64,000 bases of DNA from Marinobacterium weihaiense (GTDB taxonomy: Bacteria; Pseudomonadota; Gammaproteobacteria; Pseudomonadales; Balneatricaceae): positions 124,001-188,000 of the forward strand of contig NZ_JAHQZT010000003.1 of NCBI RefSeq assembly GCF_019061305.1, written 5' to 3'. The notes under the pieces are model-generated. The model made no database searches and had not been told where the DNA came from. It saw only the letters and a program-made list of their open reading frames with translations. The position numbers and the translations under genes are program-made. Positions 46,481 through 56,385 of the stretch are shown here, one piece after another; the stretch's first letter is position 1; every line of letters starts with the position of its first letter.

Positions 46481-46492
46481 CAAAGATCTTTG
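46481..46492 (+). promoter_or_regulatory. 12-bp palindrome and -10 box upstream of proA
   Basis: CAAAGATCTTTG (46481-46492) is a perfect palindrome, flanked by GGATCT and ATCC. Fourteen bases downstream is a -10-like TATACT (46507-46512), 33 bases before proA. A regulator could bind at the -35 position. No good -35 hexamer is visible, which fits an activator-dependent promoter but is not proof. Confidence 0.4.
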
Positions 46493-46545
46493 ATCCGGGT
46501 TAAGGTTATACTGTACCGCTTAAATCATCGACCCGGATAGATGAG

Positions 46546-47802
46546 ATGAATGTAGAAACTTACATGACCGAACTGGGGCAGCGTGCCCGGACTGCTTCGC
46601 GCCTGATCGCGCGTGCCGATACTGCCCGCAAGAACAAGGCGCTGGCTGCCATGGCCGATGCCATTGATGCCAGCCGCGAAGCACTGGCTGCCGCCAACGC
46701 GCAGGATATGCAGAACGGCCGTGACAAGGGCCTGGATGCGGCCATGCTGGACCGTCTGGAACTGACCCCGGGGCGCATCGACGGCATGATCGAGGGATTG
46801 CGCCAGGTGGCGGCGTTGCCGGACCCAATCGGCGGTATCCGTGATATGAACTACCGTCCGTCCGGCATCCAGATCGGCAAGATGCGCGTGCCGCTGGGCG
46901 TGATCGGCATCATTTACGAGTCGCGCCCCAACGTGACCTGCGAAGCCGCCAGCCTGTGCCTGAAATCCGGCAACGCCACCATTTTGCGTGGCGGCTCCGA
47001 AGCGATCCATTCCAATCAAGCGATTGCGGCCTGCATCCGCGAGGGACTGGAAGCCGCAGGTTTGCCGCAGGAGGCGGTCCAGGTGGTGGAAACCACCGAC
47101 CGCGAGGCTGTGGGCCGCCTGATTGCCATGCCGGAATACGTGGACGTCATCGTGCCCCGTGGCGGCAAGGGCCTGATCGAGCGCATCAGCACAGATGCCC
47201 GGGTGCCGGTGATCAAGCACCTGGACGGCATCTGTCATGTTTACATCGATGCCGAAGCCGACAAGAGCAAGGCACTGAATATCGCCATCAATGCCAAGAC
47301 CCACCGCTACGGCACCTGCAATACCATGGAAACCCTGCTGGTGGACCAGGCCGTGGCGGCGGATATCCTGCCCGAACTGGCGGACCATTATGCCCAGCTG
47401 GGCGTCGAACTGCGCGGCTGCGAACAGACGCTGGCGCTGTTGCCCAATATCAATGCAGCCACCGCTGACGACTGGGACACCGAATACCTGGCACCGATTC
47501 TGGCAGTGAAGGTGGTCGCTGATATGGCAACGGCGATTGAACACATCAACCGTCATGGTTCGCACCATACCGATGCCATCATCACCGAGAACTACACCAA
47601 GGCGCGGGCGTTCCTGCGCGAGGTGGATTCCAGCTCGGTGATGGTCAACGCTTCGACCCGCTTTGCCGATGGTTTCGAATACGGCCTGGGGGCCGAAATC
47701 GGCATCTCCACTGACAAGATCCACGCCCGTGGCCCGGTGGGACTGGAAGGGCTGACCTCGGAAAAATACGTGGTGCTGGGCGACGGTCAGGTTCGCGCCT
47801 GA
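46546..47802 (+). CDS. proA: Gamma-glutamyl phosphate reductase
   Basis: ProA reduces gamma-glutamyl phosphate to glutamate semialdehyde in proline synthesis. The 418-residue protein has the aldehyde-dehydrogenase fold signatures [30 protein letters not shown] and the catalytic Cys region [16 protein letters not shown]. proB is not adjacent. The stop overlaps the nadD start (TGATG), so the two are coupled, as in Pseudomonas. Confidence 0.97.
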   Translation: MNVETYMTELGQRARTASRLIARADTARKNKALAAMADAIDASREALAAANAQDMQNGRDKGLDAAMLDRLELTPGRIDGMIEGLRQVAALPDPIGGIRDMNYRPSGIQIGKMRVPLGVIGIIYESRPNVTCEAASLCLKSGNATILRGGSEAIHSNQAIAACIREGLEAAGLPQEAVQVVETTDREAVGRLIAMPEYVDVIVPRGGKGLIERISTDARVPVIKHLDGICHVYIDAEADKSKALNIAINAKTHRYGTCNTMETLLVDQAVAADILPELADHYAQLGVELRGCEQTLALLPNINAATADDWDTEYLAPILAVKVVADMATAIEHINRHGSHHTDAIITENYTKARAFLREVDSSSVMVNASTRFADGFEYGLGAEIGISTDKIHARGPVGLEGLTSEKYVVLGDGQVRA

Positions 47803-48449
47803 TGCAGCCGCTGGTCTTCATGGGCGGGACCTTCGATCCGGTCCATAATGGTCATTTGCGTACGGCACTGGAACTGAAACAGTGGCTGGGGGTCGATCAG
47901 GTGTGCCTGATCCCCTCCGGCGCGCCGGTGCATCGTGACGAACCCGGGTGTACGCCGCGGCAGCGTCTGGCCATGGTGCAGCAGGCGGTGGCAGACGAGC
48001 CGGCCCTGTGTGCTGATCCGCGTGAAATCGAGTCGGATGCACCCTCTTATTCCCTGCTGACGCTGCAGGCGCTGCGTGAGGAACGAGGGCCGGTATGCCC
48101 GATCATCATGACCATGGGCATGGATGCCTATCAGAACCTGCCCGGCTGGCACCGCTGGGAGTCGCTGCTGGAGTATGCGCATATTCTGGTGCTGGCACGT
48201 CCGGGCTATGAGGGGACCGATGCCAGTGAGGAACTGCAGCGCTTCACGCGCCGCCACCAGGCCGCCGATGTCAACGAGCTATTGACGACACCGGCAGGCC
48301 GGGTATTCATTCAGGAGCTGACGCCGCTGGGGATCTCGGCGACGCAGATTCGGCAGCAGATCGCACAGGGGCAGTCGCCGCGCTACCTGCTGCCGGAGCC
48401 AGTATGGCACTATATTTGTCAACACACACTCTATGGTTATCATCAATAA
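47802..48449 (+). CDS. nadD: Nicotinate-nucleotide adenylyltransferase
   Basis: NadD adenylates nicotinic acid mononucleotide in NAD synthesis. The 215-residue product has the GGTFDPVHNGHLRTAL motif at the N-terminus and ISATQIRQQIAQGQS at the C-terminus, both nucleotidyltransferase signatures. It is followed by rsfS after 15 bases. Confidence 0.97.
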   Translation: MQPLVFMGGTFDPVHNGHLRTALELKQWLGVDQVCLIPSGAPVHRDEPGCTPRQRLAMVQQAVADEPALCADPREIESDAPSYSLLTLQALREERGPVCPIIMTMGMDAYQNLPGWHRWESLLEYAHILVLARPGYEGTDASEELQRFTRRHQAADVNELLTTPAGRVFIQELTPLGISATQIRQQIAQGQSPRYLLPEPVWHYICQHTLYGYHQ

Positions 48450-48464
48450 AGGTACAACGCTGTA

Positions 48465-48812
48465 ATGGAGATCGATCAACTGCGTGAGCTGGTGCAGACA
48501 GCACTGGACGATATGAAAGCACGCGATGTCACTGAGCTGGATGTGCGCGGCAAGTCCAGCGTCACCGATTACATGGTGATCGCCAGCGGCACCTCACGAC
48601 GTCACGTCATGTCCGTCGCTCAGGAACTGCTGGACAAGGTCAAGGCTGCCGGACTGCAGCCGGTCGGCACCGAAGGCGAGAACACCGGCGACTGGATTCT
48701 GGTGGATCTGGGCGATGTCATCGTTCATGTCATGATGCCGGATGCACGCAGCTTCTATGATCTGGAGCGGCTGTGGCGGTTCGACGCGGACGAAGACGCG
48801 GCGGCGGAGTAA
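48465..48812 (+). CDS. rsfS: Ribosomal silencing factor RsfS
   Basis: RsfS binds L14 and blocks subunit joining in starvation. The 115-residue protein shows [23 protein letters not shown] and [14 protein letters not shown]. It lies in the conserved nadD-rsfS-rlmH order. Confidence 0.96.
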   Translation: MEIDQLRELVQTALDDMKARDVTELDVRGKSSVTDYMVIASGTSRRHVMSVAQELLDKVKAAGLQPVGTEGENTGDWILVDLGDVIVHVMMPDARSFYDLERLWRFDADEDAAAE

Positions 48813-48822
48813 GCACTGGGCC

Positions 48823-49290
48823 ATGCGTATTCGTTTGTTGGCAGTGGGCAACCGCATGCCGGACTGGGTGGAGGCGGGCTACAACGAGTATGCCCGTCGT
48901 CTGCCGTCCGACTTCCAGCTGGAGCTGGTGGAGCTGGCGCCGGGGCATCGCGGCAAGAATGCCGACCTGGCCCGCGCCATCCGCAGCGAGGGCGATGCTA
49001 TGCTGGCCGCCATCGGCAAGGGCGATCGGGTGGTGGCGCTGGATGTCAAGGGTCGCCCCTGGTCGACCGAGCAGCTGGCCGGGCAGGCTGAGGGCTGGCG
49101 CATGGACGGGCGCAACATCAGCCTGCTGGTGGGGGGCCCCGACGGGCTGGACCCGCGCTGTCTGGCACTGGCGGATCAGAAATGGTCGCTGTCGGCTCTG
49201 ACTCTGCCGCATCCGCTGGTGCGGGTGGTGCTGGCCGAGCAGCTGTACCGTGCCTGGAGCATTCTCCAGGGCCACCCCTACCACAAGTAA
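48823..49290 (+). CDS. rlmH: 23S rRNA pseudouridine-1915 methyltransferase RlmH
   Basis: RlmH methylates pseudouridine 1915 of 23S rRNA. The 155-residue SPOUT-type protein begins [20 protein letters not shown] and has [11 protein letters not shown] and the C-terminal [21 protein letters not shown] start it at 48823, ten bases after rsfS; the frame is open earlier inside rsfS. mrdA follows after ten bases. Confidence 0.97.
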   Translation: MRIRLLAVGNRMPDWVEAGYNEYARRLPSDFQLELVELAPGHRGKNADLARAIRSEGDAMLAAIGKGDRVVALDVKGRPWSTEQLAGQAEGWRMDGRNISLLVGGPDGLDPRCLALADQKWSLSALTLPHPLVRVVLAEQLYRAWSILQGHPYHK

Positions 49291-49300
49291 TCCCGGCATC

Positions 49301-51190
49301 ATGTCACCTCCCGAGCGCTTAAAGGATTACTCCCGCGAGAGCATCACCTTCACCAACCGCGCCATGATCGCCTTTGGCTTCGTGGTGCTGCTGATGCTGG
49401 TGCTGGTCAGCCGCGTCTATTATCTGCAGGTAGTCGAGCATGACCGCTATGCCGCGATTTCGGAAAAGAACCGGGTGCAGCTGCAGCCGGTGGCCCCACG
49501 TCGCGGCCTGATCTACGACCGCAATGGTGTGCTGCTGGCCGATAACCGGCCCAACTTCAGCATCACCCTGCTCAAGGAGGAGGTGCGCGACCTGGACGCC
49601 ACCTTGGCCGCGCTGGGCCGTCTGATCGAGCTGGACGAACGCGATATCGAACGCTTCCAGACCCGTTTGAACCAGCGTCGTCGTCCCTACGAAACGGTGC
49701 CCTTGCGGTTCGGTCTGACGGAAGACGAGATCGCCCGCATCTCGCTGAATTATCACCGCCTGCCCGGTGTGCAGGTGGAAGCCGATCTGATTCGCTACTA
49801 CCCGCATGGCGCCTCACTGGTCCATGCTCTGGGCTATGTCGGGCGCATCAACCAGCGTGAGCTGGGCCGGGTGGATGAGCAGAACTATGCCGCCACGCAC
49901 TACATCGGCAAGCTGGGGATCGAGAAGTTCTACGAAGATATTCTGCACGGCAAGGTCGGTTTCCAGAAGGTCGAAACCAACGCCCGCGGTCGCATTCTGC
50001 GGGTACTGGAGCGGCAGGATCCGATTCCGGGGCGCGATCTGCAGTTGAGCCTGGACCTGCGCCTGCAGCAGTTTACCGAGCAGCTACTGGGTGACCGCCG
50101 GGCCTCCGTGGTGGCGATCGAGCCGTCCAGTGGCGAGATTCTGGCCATGGTCAGTACCCCGACCTACGATCCCAACCTCTTCGTGACCGGCATTTCCAGC
50201 AAGGATTATAACGCTCTGCGTGACTCGCCAGACCTGCCGTTGTTCAACCGATCGCTGCGCGGCAGTTATCCGCCGGCCTCGACCATCAAGCCGGTGATCG
50301 CTCTGGCGGCACTGGAGAGCGGCACCATTACGGCCGAGGATGAGGTCTGGGACCCCGGTTTCTACCAGATCACCCGCAATGGGCGGCGCTATCGGGACTG
50401 GAAGCGCTGGGGCCATGGCAAAGTGGATCTGGATCTGGCACTGGCCCAGTCTTGTGATGTCTGGTTCTACGAAACCGGCCACAAGATGGGGGTGGTGCCT
50501 ATGTCCGACATGCTTGGTCGGTTTGGCATTGGCCAGGATGCCAGCCTGGACCAGCCCGAAGCCCTGACCAACTTCCTGCCGTCACGGGAGTGGAAGGAAG
50601 GCAGTCGGCGCCTGCCCTGGTACCCCGGCGACTCGATCAACCTGAGCATCGGTCAGGGGTTTCTGGTGATGACACCCTTGCAGATGGCCACCACCACGGC
50701 GGTCATGGCTAACCGGGGGCGCTGGGTACAGCCGCGCATGCTGCAGGGCCTGCTGGCGGAAAGTGACGGCGAGCCCCAACCGTATGCACCGATGCTGAAC
50801 CGCAAGGAAAAGCCAGCGGATGTGGTGCTCAAAAACCCCGCCCACTGGGATCAGGTTATCGAGGGCATGGTGTCGGTCATGCACGGCCCCCAGGGGACCG
50901 CACGTCGTGCGGGACGTGATGCGCCCTACCGCATTGCGGGCAAGACCGGCACGGCGCAGGTGGTCGGCATTGCCCAGGATGAAGAATATGATGCCGAAGC
51001 ACTGGAAGAGCGCCATCGTGACCATGCCTTGTTCGTGGCCTTTGCGCCGGTGGATGACCCCAAAATAGCCGTGGCTGTGGTGGTCGAGAACGGTGGCGGC
51101 GGTTCCTCGACCGCGGCGCCGATCGCGCGTGAGGTGATGGATGCCTGGTTGCTGGGCGACTACCGGAATGACCTGGAGGCAAGTCCATGA
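49301..51190 (+). CDS. mrdA: Penicillin-binding protein 2 (elongasome transpeptidase)
   Basis: PBP2 cross-links peptidoglycan during cell elongation, with RodA. The 629-residue protein has a short cytoplasmic tail, a TM helix (MIAFGFVVLLMLVLVSRVYYL), the pedestal domain, and the catalytic motifs STIK (Ser327), AQSCD and KTGTAQ. Its stop overlaps the mrdB start (ATGA). Confidence 0.97.
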   Translation: MSPPERLKDYSRESITFTNRAMIAFGFVVLLMLVLVSRVYYLQVVEHDRYAAISEKNRVQLQPVAPRRGLIYDRNGVLLADNRPNFSITLLKEEVRDLDATLAALGRLIELDERDIERFQTRLNQRRRPYETVPLRFGLTEDEIARISLNYHRLPGVQVEADLIRYYPHGASLVHALGYVGRINQRELGRVDEQNYAATHYIGKLGIEKFYEDILHGKVGFQKVETNARGRILRVLERQDPIPGRDLQLSLDLRLQQFTEQLLGDRRASVVAIEPSSGEILAMVSTPTYDPNLFVTGISSKDYNALRDSPDLPLFNRSLRGSYPPASTIKPVIALAALESGTITAEDEVWDPGFYQITRNGRRYRDWKRWGHGKVDLDLALAQSCDVWFYETGHKMGVVPMSDMLGRFGIGQDASLDQPEALTNFLPSREWKEGSRRLPWYPGDSINLSIGQGFLVMTPLQMATTTAVMANRGRWVQPRMLQGLLAESDGEPQPYAPMLNRKEKPADVVLKNPAHWDQVIEGMVSVMHGPQGTARRAGRDAPYRIAGKTGTAQVVGIAQDEEYDAEALEERHRDHALFVAFAPVDDPKIAVAVVVENGGGGSSTAAPIAREVMDAWLLGDYRNDLEASP

Positions 51191-52329
51191 GCAATCGTGA
51201 CTTTCAGCGCACCATGCCCGGCAGCAGCGTGTACCTGCAGCGCCCGACCGGGTTCTGGCACTACACCCACCTGGATGGATGGCTGCTGGGCCTGTTGTTG
51301 ATGCTGTGTGGCTTCGGTCTGTTTGTGCTGTACAGCGCCTCCGGGCAGGACATGGATTACGTCGTGCGCCAGGCGGTTCGTATGGGCGCAGGCTTATTCG
51401 GTCTTATCATTCTGGCGCAGTTGCAACCACGGACGTATCGGCGTCTGGCTCCCTGGGGGTATGTCGCCGGTGTCGGCCTGCTGCTGGCCGTGCTGCTGTT
51501 CGGTGTTGGTGCCAAGGGCGCCCAGCGCTGGCTGGAGCTGCCCGGCTTCCGCTTTCAGCCATCGGAGATCATGAAGCTGGTACTGCCGATGATGGTGGCC
51601 GCCTGGCTGACCCGTGAGCAGCTGCCGCCGACGTTCAAGCACCTGCTCAGCACGTTGGTGCTGCTGGCGATTCCCACCGTCATGATCATGAAACAGCCGG
51701 ATTTGGGCACCTCGCTGTTAATCGCGGCGTCAGGTGTGTTTGTTATTCTGTTGTCGGGTGTGTACTGGCGCTGGATTTTCATTGCGCTGGGCCTTGCGGG
51801 AGCCGCCCTGCCGGCGCTCTGGGCGGTGATGAAGGATTATCAGCGTCAGCGTGTGCTGACCTTTCTGGACCCTGAAAGCGACCCGCTGGGCGCCGGCTGG
51901 AACATCATTCAGTCCAAGACGGCGATCGGCTCCGGCGGCCTGCCCGGCAAGGGGTGGCTGCAGGGTACCCAATCCCAGCTGGATTTCCTGCCCGAATCGC
52001 ATACCGACTTCATCATTGCGGTGATCGGCGAAGAGCTGGGGATGACCGGTGTTCTGGTACTGCTGGGCATTTATCTGATGATCATCGCCCGAGGCTTGGT
52101 CATTGCCGCCCAGGCCCAGGACAGTTTTTCCCGCTTGTTGGCGGGGAGTATTACGCTGACATTTTTTGTCTACGTATTCGTCAATATTGGCATGGTCACC
52201 GGTCTGTTGCCGGTGGTCGGGGTGCCGCTGCCCATGGTCAGCTATGGCGGTACCTCGATCGTAACCCTGATGGCCGGTTTTGGGGTGCTGATGTCGATCA
52301 GAACCCACCGCCAGATGCTGACTCGATAA
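51187..52329 (+). CDS. mrdB: Rod shape-determining protein RodA
   Basis: RodA is the SEDS glycosyltransferase paired with PBP2. The 380-residue protein has about ten TM segments and the SEDS signature DFLPESHTDFIIAVIGEELG, plus GVPLPMVSYGGTSIV. It is followed after 11 bases by mltB. Confidence 0.97.
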   Translation: MSNRDFQRTMPGSSVYLQRPTGFWHYTHLDGWLLGLLLMLCGFGLFVLYSASGQDMDYVVRQAVRMGAGLFGLIILAQLQPRTYRRLAPWGYVAGVGLLLAVLLFGVGAKGAQRWLELPGFRFQPSEIMKLVLPMMVAAWLTREQLPPTFKHLLSTLVLLAIPTVMIMKQPDLGTSLLIAASGVFVILLSGVYWRWIFIALGLAGAALPALWAVMKDYQRQRVLTFLDPESDPLGAGWNIIQSKTAIGSGGLPGKGWLQGTQSQLDFLPESHTDFIIAVIGEELGMTGVLVLLGIYLMIIARGLVIAAQAQDSFSRLLAGSITLTFFVYVFVNIGMVTGLLPVVGVPLPMVSYGGTSIVTLMAGFGVLMSIRTHRQMLTR

Positions 52330-52340
52330 TGGAGATAGGA

Positions 52341-53360
52341 ATGCGCAAAACACTGGGATGCATGCTGTTGGTCGGTGCCACGCTGACCGGTACCTCGTTG
52401 GCCGGTGCCGGCACGGCGGTCGCCAGCGGCTATGACCAGCACCCGCTGGCGGACGAGGTGGTGACCGAGCTGGTGGCCGAGGGGTTTGAGGCGGACGCCG
52501 TGCGTGCTGTACTGGCCAAGGCCGAACGCAAGCAGTCGATACTGGATGCCATCTCGCGTCCGGCCGAGCGTCGTCTGACCTGGGGCGAGTATCGCAAGAT
52601 CTTTGTCGAGCCGCGCCGTATCAAGCAGGGGGTAGCCTTCTGGAACAAGCACGCCGATGCGCTTCAGCGTGCAGAAGAAACCTATGGGGTACCAGCCGAG
52701 ATCATTGTGTCGATTATTGGTGTAGAAACCCGCTACGGCCGTATCATGGGCCGCTACCGCGTGCTGGATGCACTGACAACGCTGGGCTTCGATTACCCCA
52801 AACGGGCCGACTTTTTCCGCGGCCAGCTGGTCGAATTCATGCGCATGAGCCGCGAGGAGCAGCTGGATCCGACCCAGCCGATCGGTTCCTACGCCGGCGC
52901 CATGGGCTATGGCCAGTTCATTCCGTCCAGCTTTCGTGACTTTGCGGTCGATTTCGACGGTGACGGCAAGCGCGACATCTGGAAAAACGAAGTGGATGCC
53001 ATCGGCAGCGTGGCCAATTATTTCAGCGAACACGGCTGGAAGGCCGGCGAACCGGTGCGTTCCAATGTGGTGATCAACGAAACCGCGGATCCGGCCTGGT
53101 TCAACGACGGGCTCAAGCCCGAACTGACGCTGGCTCAGTGGGCCGAGCGCGGCATCACCACCCGCCGCGATTTGGATCTGCAGCAGCCGGCCACACTGAT
53201 GGAACTGACCATGGAAGACGGTGATCACCACTGGTTCGGCCTGCACAACTTCTACGTTATCACCCGTTACAACCACAGCCGCCTCTATGCCATGGCGGTA
53301 TATGAACTGAGTCAGGCGATCAAGGACGCGCGCTCGGCACCGGTAAAACAGGAGTCCTGA
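52341..53360 (+). CDS. mltB: Membrane-bound lytic transglycosylase B
   Basis: MltB cleaves glycan strands to 1,6-anhydro muropeptides. The 339-residue precursor has a signal peptide (GCMLLVGATLTGTSLAGAG; no lipobox seen) and the catalytic region IIGVETRYGRIMG (general acid Glu), with GAMGYGQFIPSSFRDFAVDF. The ATG at 52341 has GGAGATAGGA directly upstream. The lack of a visible lipobox cysteine suggests a soluble form, like the Pseudomonas Slt/SltB1 variants. Confidence 0.93.
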   Translation: MRKTLGCMLLVGATLTGTSLAGAGTAVASGYDQHPLADEVVTELVAEGFEADAVRAVLAKAERKQSILDAISRPAERRLTWGEYRKIFVEPRRIKQGVAFWNKHADALQRAEETYGVPAEIIVSIIGVETRYGRIMGRYRVLDALTTLGFDYPKRADFFRGQLVEFMRMSREEQLDPTQPIGSYAGAMGYGQFIPSSFRDFAVDFDGDGKRDIWKNEVDAIGSVANYFSEHGWKAGEPVRSNVVINETADPAWFNDGLKPELTLAQWAERGITTRRDLDLQQPATLMELTMEDGDHHWFGLHNFYVITRYNHSRLYAMAVYELSQAIKDARSAPVKQES

Positions 53361-53362
53361 GC

Positions 53363-54193
53363 ATGAAACCCTGGCTGATTCTGGGCGTAAGTCTGAGTGT
53401 GCTGCTGGCCGGCTGCGCCTCCAAGGAGGACAATGCCGGTCGTTACAGCATCAAGCAGGACCGGGGGCCGGACCAGGCGGTCGATCTGTCCCGGGTACCG
53501 GATGCCGTGCCGCGCATCGAGCCCCAAAGCCGTTGGGGCAACAAGAGCCCCTACACGGTACTGGGTAAGCGTTACACTGTACTGCCCAGTGCCGAGGGCT
53601 ATCGCCAACGTGGCACCGCCTCCTGGTATGGCAAGAAGTTTCATGGCCATACCACTTCCAATGGCGAGGTCTACGACATGTACCAGATGAGCGCTGCGCA
53701 CAAGTCGCTGCCGCTGCCCAGTTATGTGCGCGTCACCAACCTGGACAACGGCCGCCAAGTGGTGGTGCGGGTCAATGACCGGGGCCCCTTTCATGACCAG
53801 CGCCTGATCGACCTGTCCTACGCCGCAGCGTATCGCCTGGACATGCTGCAGAAAGGCACGGCGCGGGTGGAAATCGAAGCCATTACTGACGCGGCAGCCA
53901 GTGGCCAGGCCGGGGGCACGGGGCTCAGCCATGTACCGGCGGAGCAGTCGGCCAGTAACGGCCGTATCCTGCAAGTGGCCGCGTTGAGTAGCATCGGCAA
54001 CGCCGAGCGTCTGGCGCAACAGTTGCAGAGCCGGTTCGACGAGCCGACCCAGGTCCAGAACAGCGAGCGGGACGGGCGTACCCTGTACCGGGTTCGCCTG
54101 GGGCCGCTGAGTGGCCGCTACACATTGAACTGGCTGCTGCTACAGCTGTCCGATGCAGGCTACCCCGGTGCCCATCTGGTGGACTTGCCCTGA
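53363..54193 (+). CDS. rlpA: Septal ring lytic transglycosylase RlpA (DPBB + SPOR)
   Basis: RlpA binds and, in Pseudomonas, cleaves denuded glycan at the septum. The 276-residue lipoprotein has lipobox LLAGC (about Cys16), a double-psi beta-barrel (GTASWYGKKFHGHTTSNGE, VNDRGPFHDQRLIDLS), and a C-terminal SPOR domain (about 195-272). It starts three bases after mltB. Confidence 0.95.
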   Translation: MKPWLILGVSLSVLLAGCASKEDNAGRYSIKQDRGPDQAVDLSRVPDAVPRIEPQSRWGNKSPYTVLGKRYTVLPSAEGYRQRGTASWYGKKFHGHTTSNGEVYDMYQMSAAHKSLPLPSYVRVTNLDNGRQVVVRVNDRGPFHDQRLIDLSYAAAYRLDMLQKGTARVEIEAITDAAASGQAGGTGLSHVPAEQSASNGRILQVAALSSIGNAERLAQQLQSRFDEPTQVQNSERDGRTLYRVRLGPLSGRYTLNWLLLQLSDAGYPGAHLVDLP

Positions 54194-54225
54194 GGCCGGG
54201 GGTAGAGTTGAGACCTTGTGCGTGG

Positions 54226-54241
54226 GGCTGCGTTGGCAGCC
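54226..54241 (+). repeat. Short hairpin in the rlpA-dacA gap
   Basis: GGCTGC (54226-54231) and GCAGCC (54236-54241) pair around GTTG in the 86-base gap. A clear T-run is missing, so this is at most a weak attenuator. Confidence 0.3.
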
Positions 54242-54279
54242 GCATCTTCACCCATTTCTAACGATGTAACTGACTGACT

Positions 54280-55452
54280 ATGGCGCAACGAATCCCATTC
54301 CAGACCGCATTTCTGTACCTGCTCCTGTTGATGGCACTGCTGCTGACCAGCACCGCCCAGGCCGCATCCGCCCTGATTCCGGCGCCGCCGCAGGTGTCGG
54401 CCCGTTCCTATCTGGTCATGGATGCTGATACTGGCCACATCATCGCGGCCGACCGTGAAAACGAACGTTTTGCGCCGGCCAGCCTGACCAAGATGATGAC
54501 CAGCTACATCGTCGAATACGAAATCAGCAAGGGTAACATCAGCGAAGACGACCTGGTACTGATCAGCGAAAAGGCCTGGCGTACCGGCGGCTCGCGGATG
54601 TTCATTCAGGAAGGCACCCAGGTCAAAGTGGGTGATCTACTGCGTGGCGTGGTGATTCAATCCGGCAACGATGCCTCAGTGGCGCTGGCCGAGCATATTG
54701 CCGGCAGCGAGCGAGCTTTTGCCGATCTGATGAATCAACATGCGCGCCTGCTGGGCATGAACGACACCCATTTCGTCAATGCCACCGGCCTGCCGGCAGA
54801 TGATCATTATTCCTCCGCCATCGACCTGGCCAAGCTGGCCAAGGCCCTGATCACCCAGTTCCCGGAGCACTACGCGATCTATTCGCAGAAGTACTTCACC
54901 TACAACAACATCCGTCAGCCCAACCGCAACAAGTTGCTGTGGCGTGACAACAGCGTCGACGGCATCAAAACCGGCCATACCGATGAAGCGGGCTATTGCC
55001 TGGTGGCGTCGGCTACGCGTGACGACATGCGTCTGATCTCGGTGGTCATGGGTACCGACAGCGAAGAGGCCCGTGCCCGTGAAAGCCAGAAGCTGCTGTC
55101 CTACGGCTTCCGTTACTACCGTACCCACCAGCTGTACACGGCCGGCCAAGTACTCAAGGACAGCAAGATCTGGGCCGGCAGCCGCGACCAGATCCGTCTG
55201 GGCCTGACTGAAGACCTGGCCGTGACCGTGCCACGTGGCAAAGTGGACCAGATGGAAGCCAATATCGAGCTGGACAAAGTGATCAAGGCGCCGGTCGAGC
55301 AGGGCCAGGAACTGGGCAAGGTGCGCGTCAGCATTGATGGCGAGACCATCACTACCGTGCCGCTGGTGGCACTGGAAAGCGTAGAGGAGGGCGGGCTGTT
55401 CAAGCGTATCTGGCACGCCATCGTCCTGTTTTTCCTGGGCCTGATCGGTTGA
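54280..55452 (+). CDS. dacA: D-alanyl-D-alanine carboxypeptidase (PBP5/6 type)
   Basis: DacA removes the terminal D-alanine of stem peptides. The 390-residue precursor has a signal peptide (ending LTSTAQA), SxxK as SLTK (Ser68), SGN in IQSGNDASVAL, and KTG in DGIKTGHTDEAG, then the PBP5 C-terminal beta domain and an amphipathic tail (FKRIWHAIVLFFLGLIG) for membrane binding. No strong ribosome site is visible before 54280. Confidence 0.96.
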   Translation: MAQRIPFQTAFLYLLLLMALLLTSTAQAASALIPAPPQVSARSYLVMDADTGHIIAADRENERFAPASLTKMMTSYIVEYEISKGNISEDDLVLISEKAWRTGGSRMFIQEGTQVKVGDLLRGVVIQSGNDASVALAEHIAGSERAFADLMNQHARLLGMNDTHFVNATGLPADDHYSSAIDLAKLAKALITQFPEHYAIYSQKYFTYNNIRQPNRNKLLWRDNSVDGIKTGHTDEAGYCLVASATRDDMRLISVVMGTDSEEARARESQKLLSYGFRYYRTHQLYTAGQVLKDSKIWAGSRDQIRLGLTEDLAVTVPRGKVDQMEANIELDKVIKAPVEQGQELGKVRVSIDGETITTVPLVALESVEEGGLFKRIWHAIVLFFLGLIG

Positions 55453-55484
55453 AAAACAGACAGAACCCTTGAATACGGTTTATG

Positions 55485-55512
55485 CTGCCCACATCTTGTA
55501 TGATGTGGGCAG
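55485..55512 (+). terminator. Perfect 11-bp stem just before the dat start
   Basis: CTGCCCACATC (55485-55495) and GATGTGGGCAG (55502-55512) form a perfect stem with a TTGTAT loop, followed by TTGCATTTT. It can act as the dacA terminator, and it also ends only nine bases before the dat ATG, so any ribosome site for dat lies in its 3' arm. Confidence 0.7.
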
Positions 55513-55521
55513 TTGCATTTT

Positions 55522-56385
55522 ATGAACAGCGAAGTCGTTTACCTCAACGGGCAGTTTCTGCCTCCCGAACAGGCACAGATCTCGGTGTTTGATCGCGGGT
55601 TTCTGTTTGCCGACAGCGTCTATGAAGTCATCCCGTTCTATCAGGGGGTCGGGTTTCGCTTGCAGGAACACCTGCAGCGTCTGGCCTACAGTCTGGATGC
55701 GATCGGCCTGCAGGCCGAGCAGGACTGGCCGGTGCTGCTGAACGAACTGGTGCGCCGCAATGGTGGTGGCAACCGGTCGGTGTATCTGCAGATCAGTCGT
55801 GGCAGCGAGGGGCGCCGACGCTTTGCCAGTGAAGGCAAGCTGCAACCGACCGTGTTTGCCTGTACCACTCCGATCCGCCACATCTATGATGAGGGAGCGG
55901 ATCGGATTCAGGGATACAATGTCATACTGACCGATGATCTGCGCTGGCACCGCTGTGACATCAAGTCCACCGGCCTGCTGGCCAATCTGCTGATGCAGCA
56001 GCAGGCACACCGTGCCGGTGCCGATGAAGCCCTGCTGGTACGGGATGGGGTACTCAGCGAAGGCACATCGAGTAACCTGTTCGTGGTGCGTGATGGGGTT
56101 ATTCATACCCCGCGACTCAGCGCCGGTATCCTGGGCGGCACCACCCGGGCGCTGATTCTGGAGCTGGCAACTGATGCCGGCATTCCCTGTCAGGAAACGG
56201 ATCTCCGACCCGAGGCGCTGGCCACGGCGGATGAAGTCTGGATCTCCAGCTCAACCCGCGGTGTGGTGCCTGTAACACGTATTGATGGGCAGCCCGTGGC
56301 TGATGGCCAGAAAGGGCCCCTTTGGCAGCACATGTTTGCCCTTTTTACCCGTTTTCAACACCGGCTGATGACCGGAGAGGCGTAA
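55522..56385 (+). CDS. dat: D-amino acid aminotransferase
   Basis: This PLP enzyme of fold type IV interconverts D-alanine and D-glutamate with 2-oxo acids, giving D-amino acids for peptidoglycan. The 287-residue product has VVYLNGQFLPPEQAQISVFDRGF, the PLP lysine region RCDIKSTGLLANLL, and EGTSSNLFVV. It matches D-amino acid rather than branched-chain transaminases by its N-terminus. I place the start at the ATG 55522. Its stop overlaps the start of ybeD. Confidence 0.9.
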   Translation: MNSEVVYLNGQFLPPEQAQISVFDRGFLFADSVYEVIPFYQGVGFRLQEHLQRLAYSLDAIGLQAEQDWPVLLNELVRRNGGGNRSVYLQISRGSEGRRRFASEGKLQPTVFACTTPIRHIYDEGADRIQGYNVILTDDLRWHRCDIKSTGLLANLLMQQQAHRAGADEALLVRDGVLSEGTSSNLFVVRDGVIHTPRLSAGILGGTTRALILELATDAGIPCQETDLRPEALATADEVWISSSTRGVVPVTRIDGQPVADGQKGPLWQHMFALFTRFQHRLMTGEA

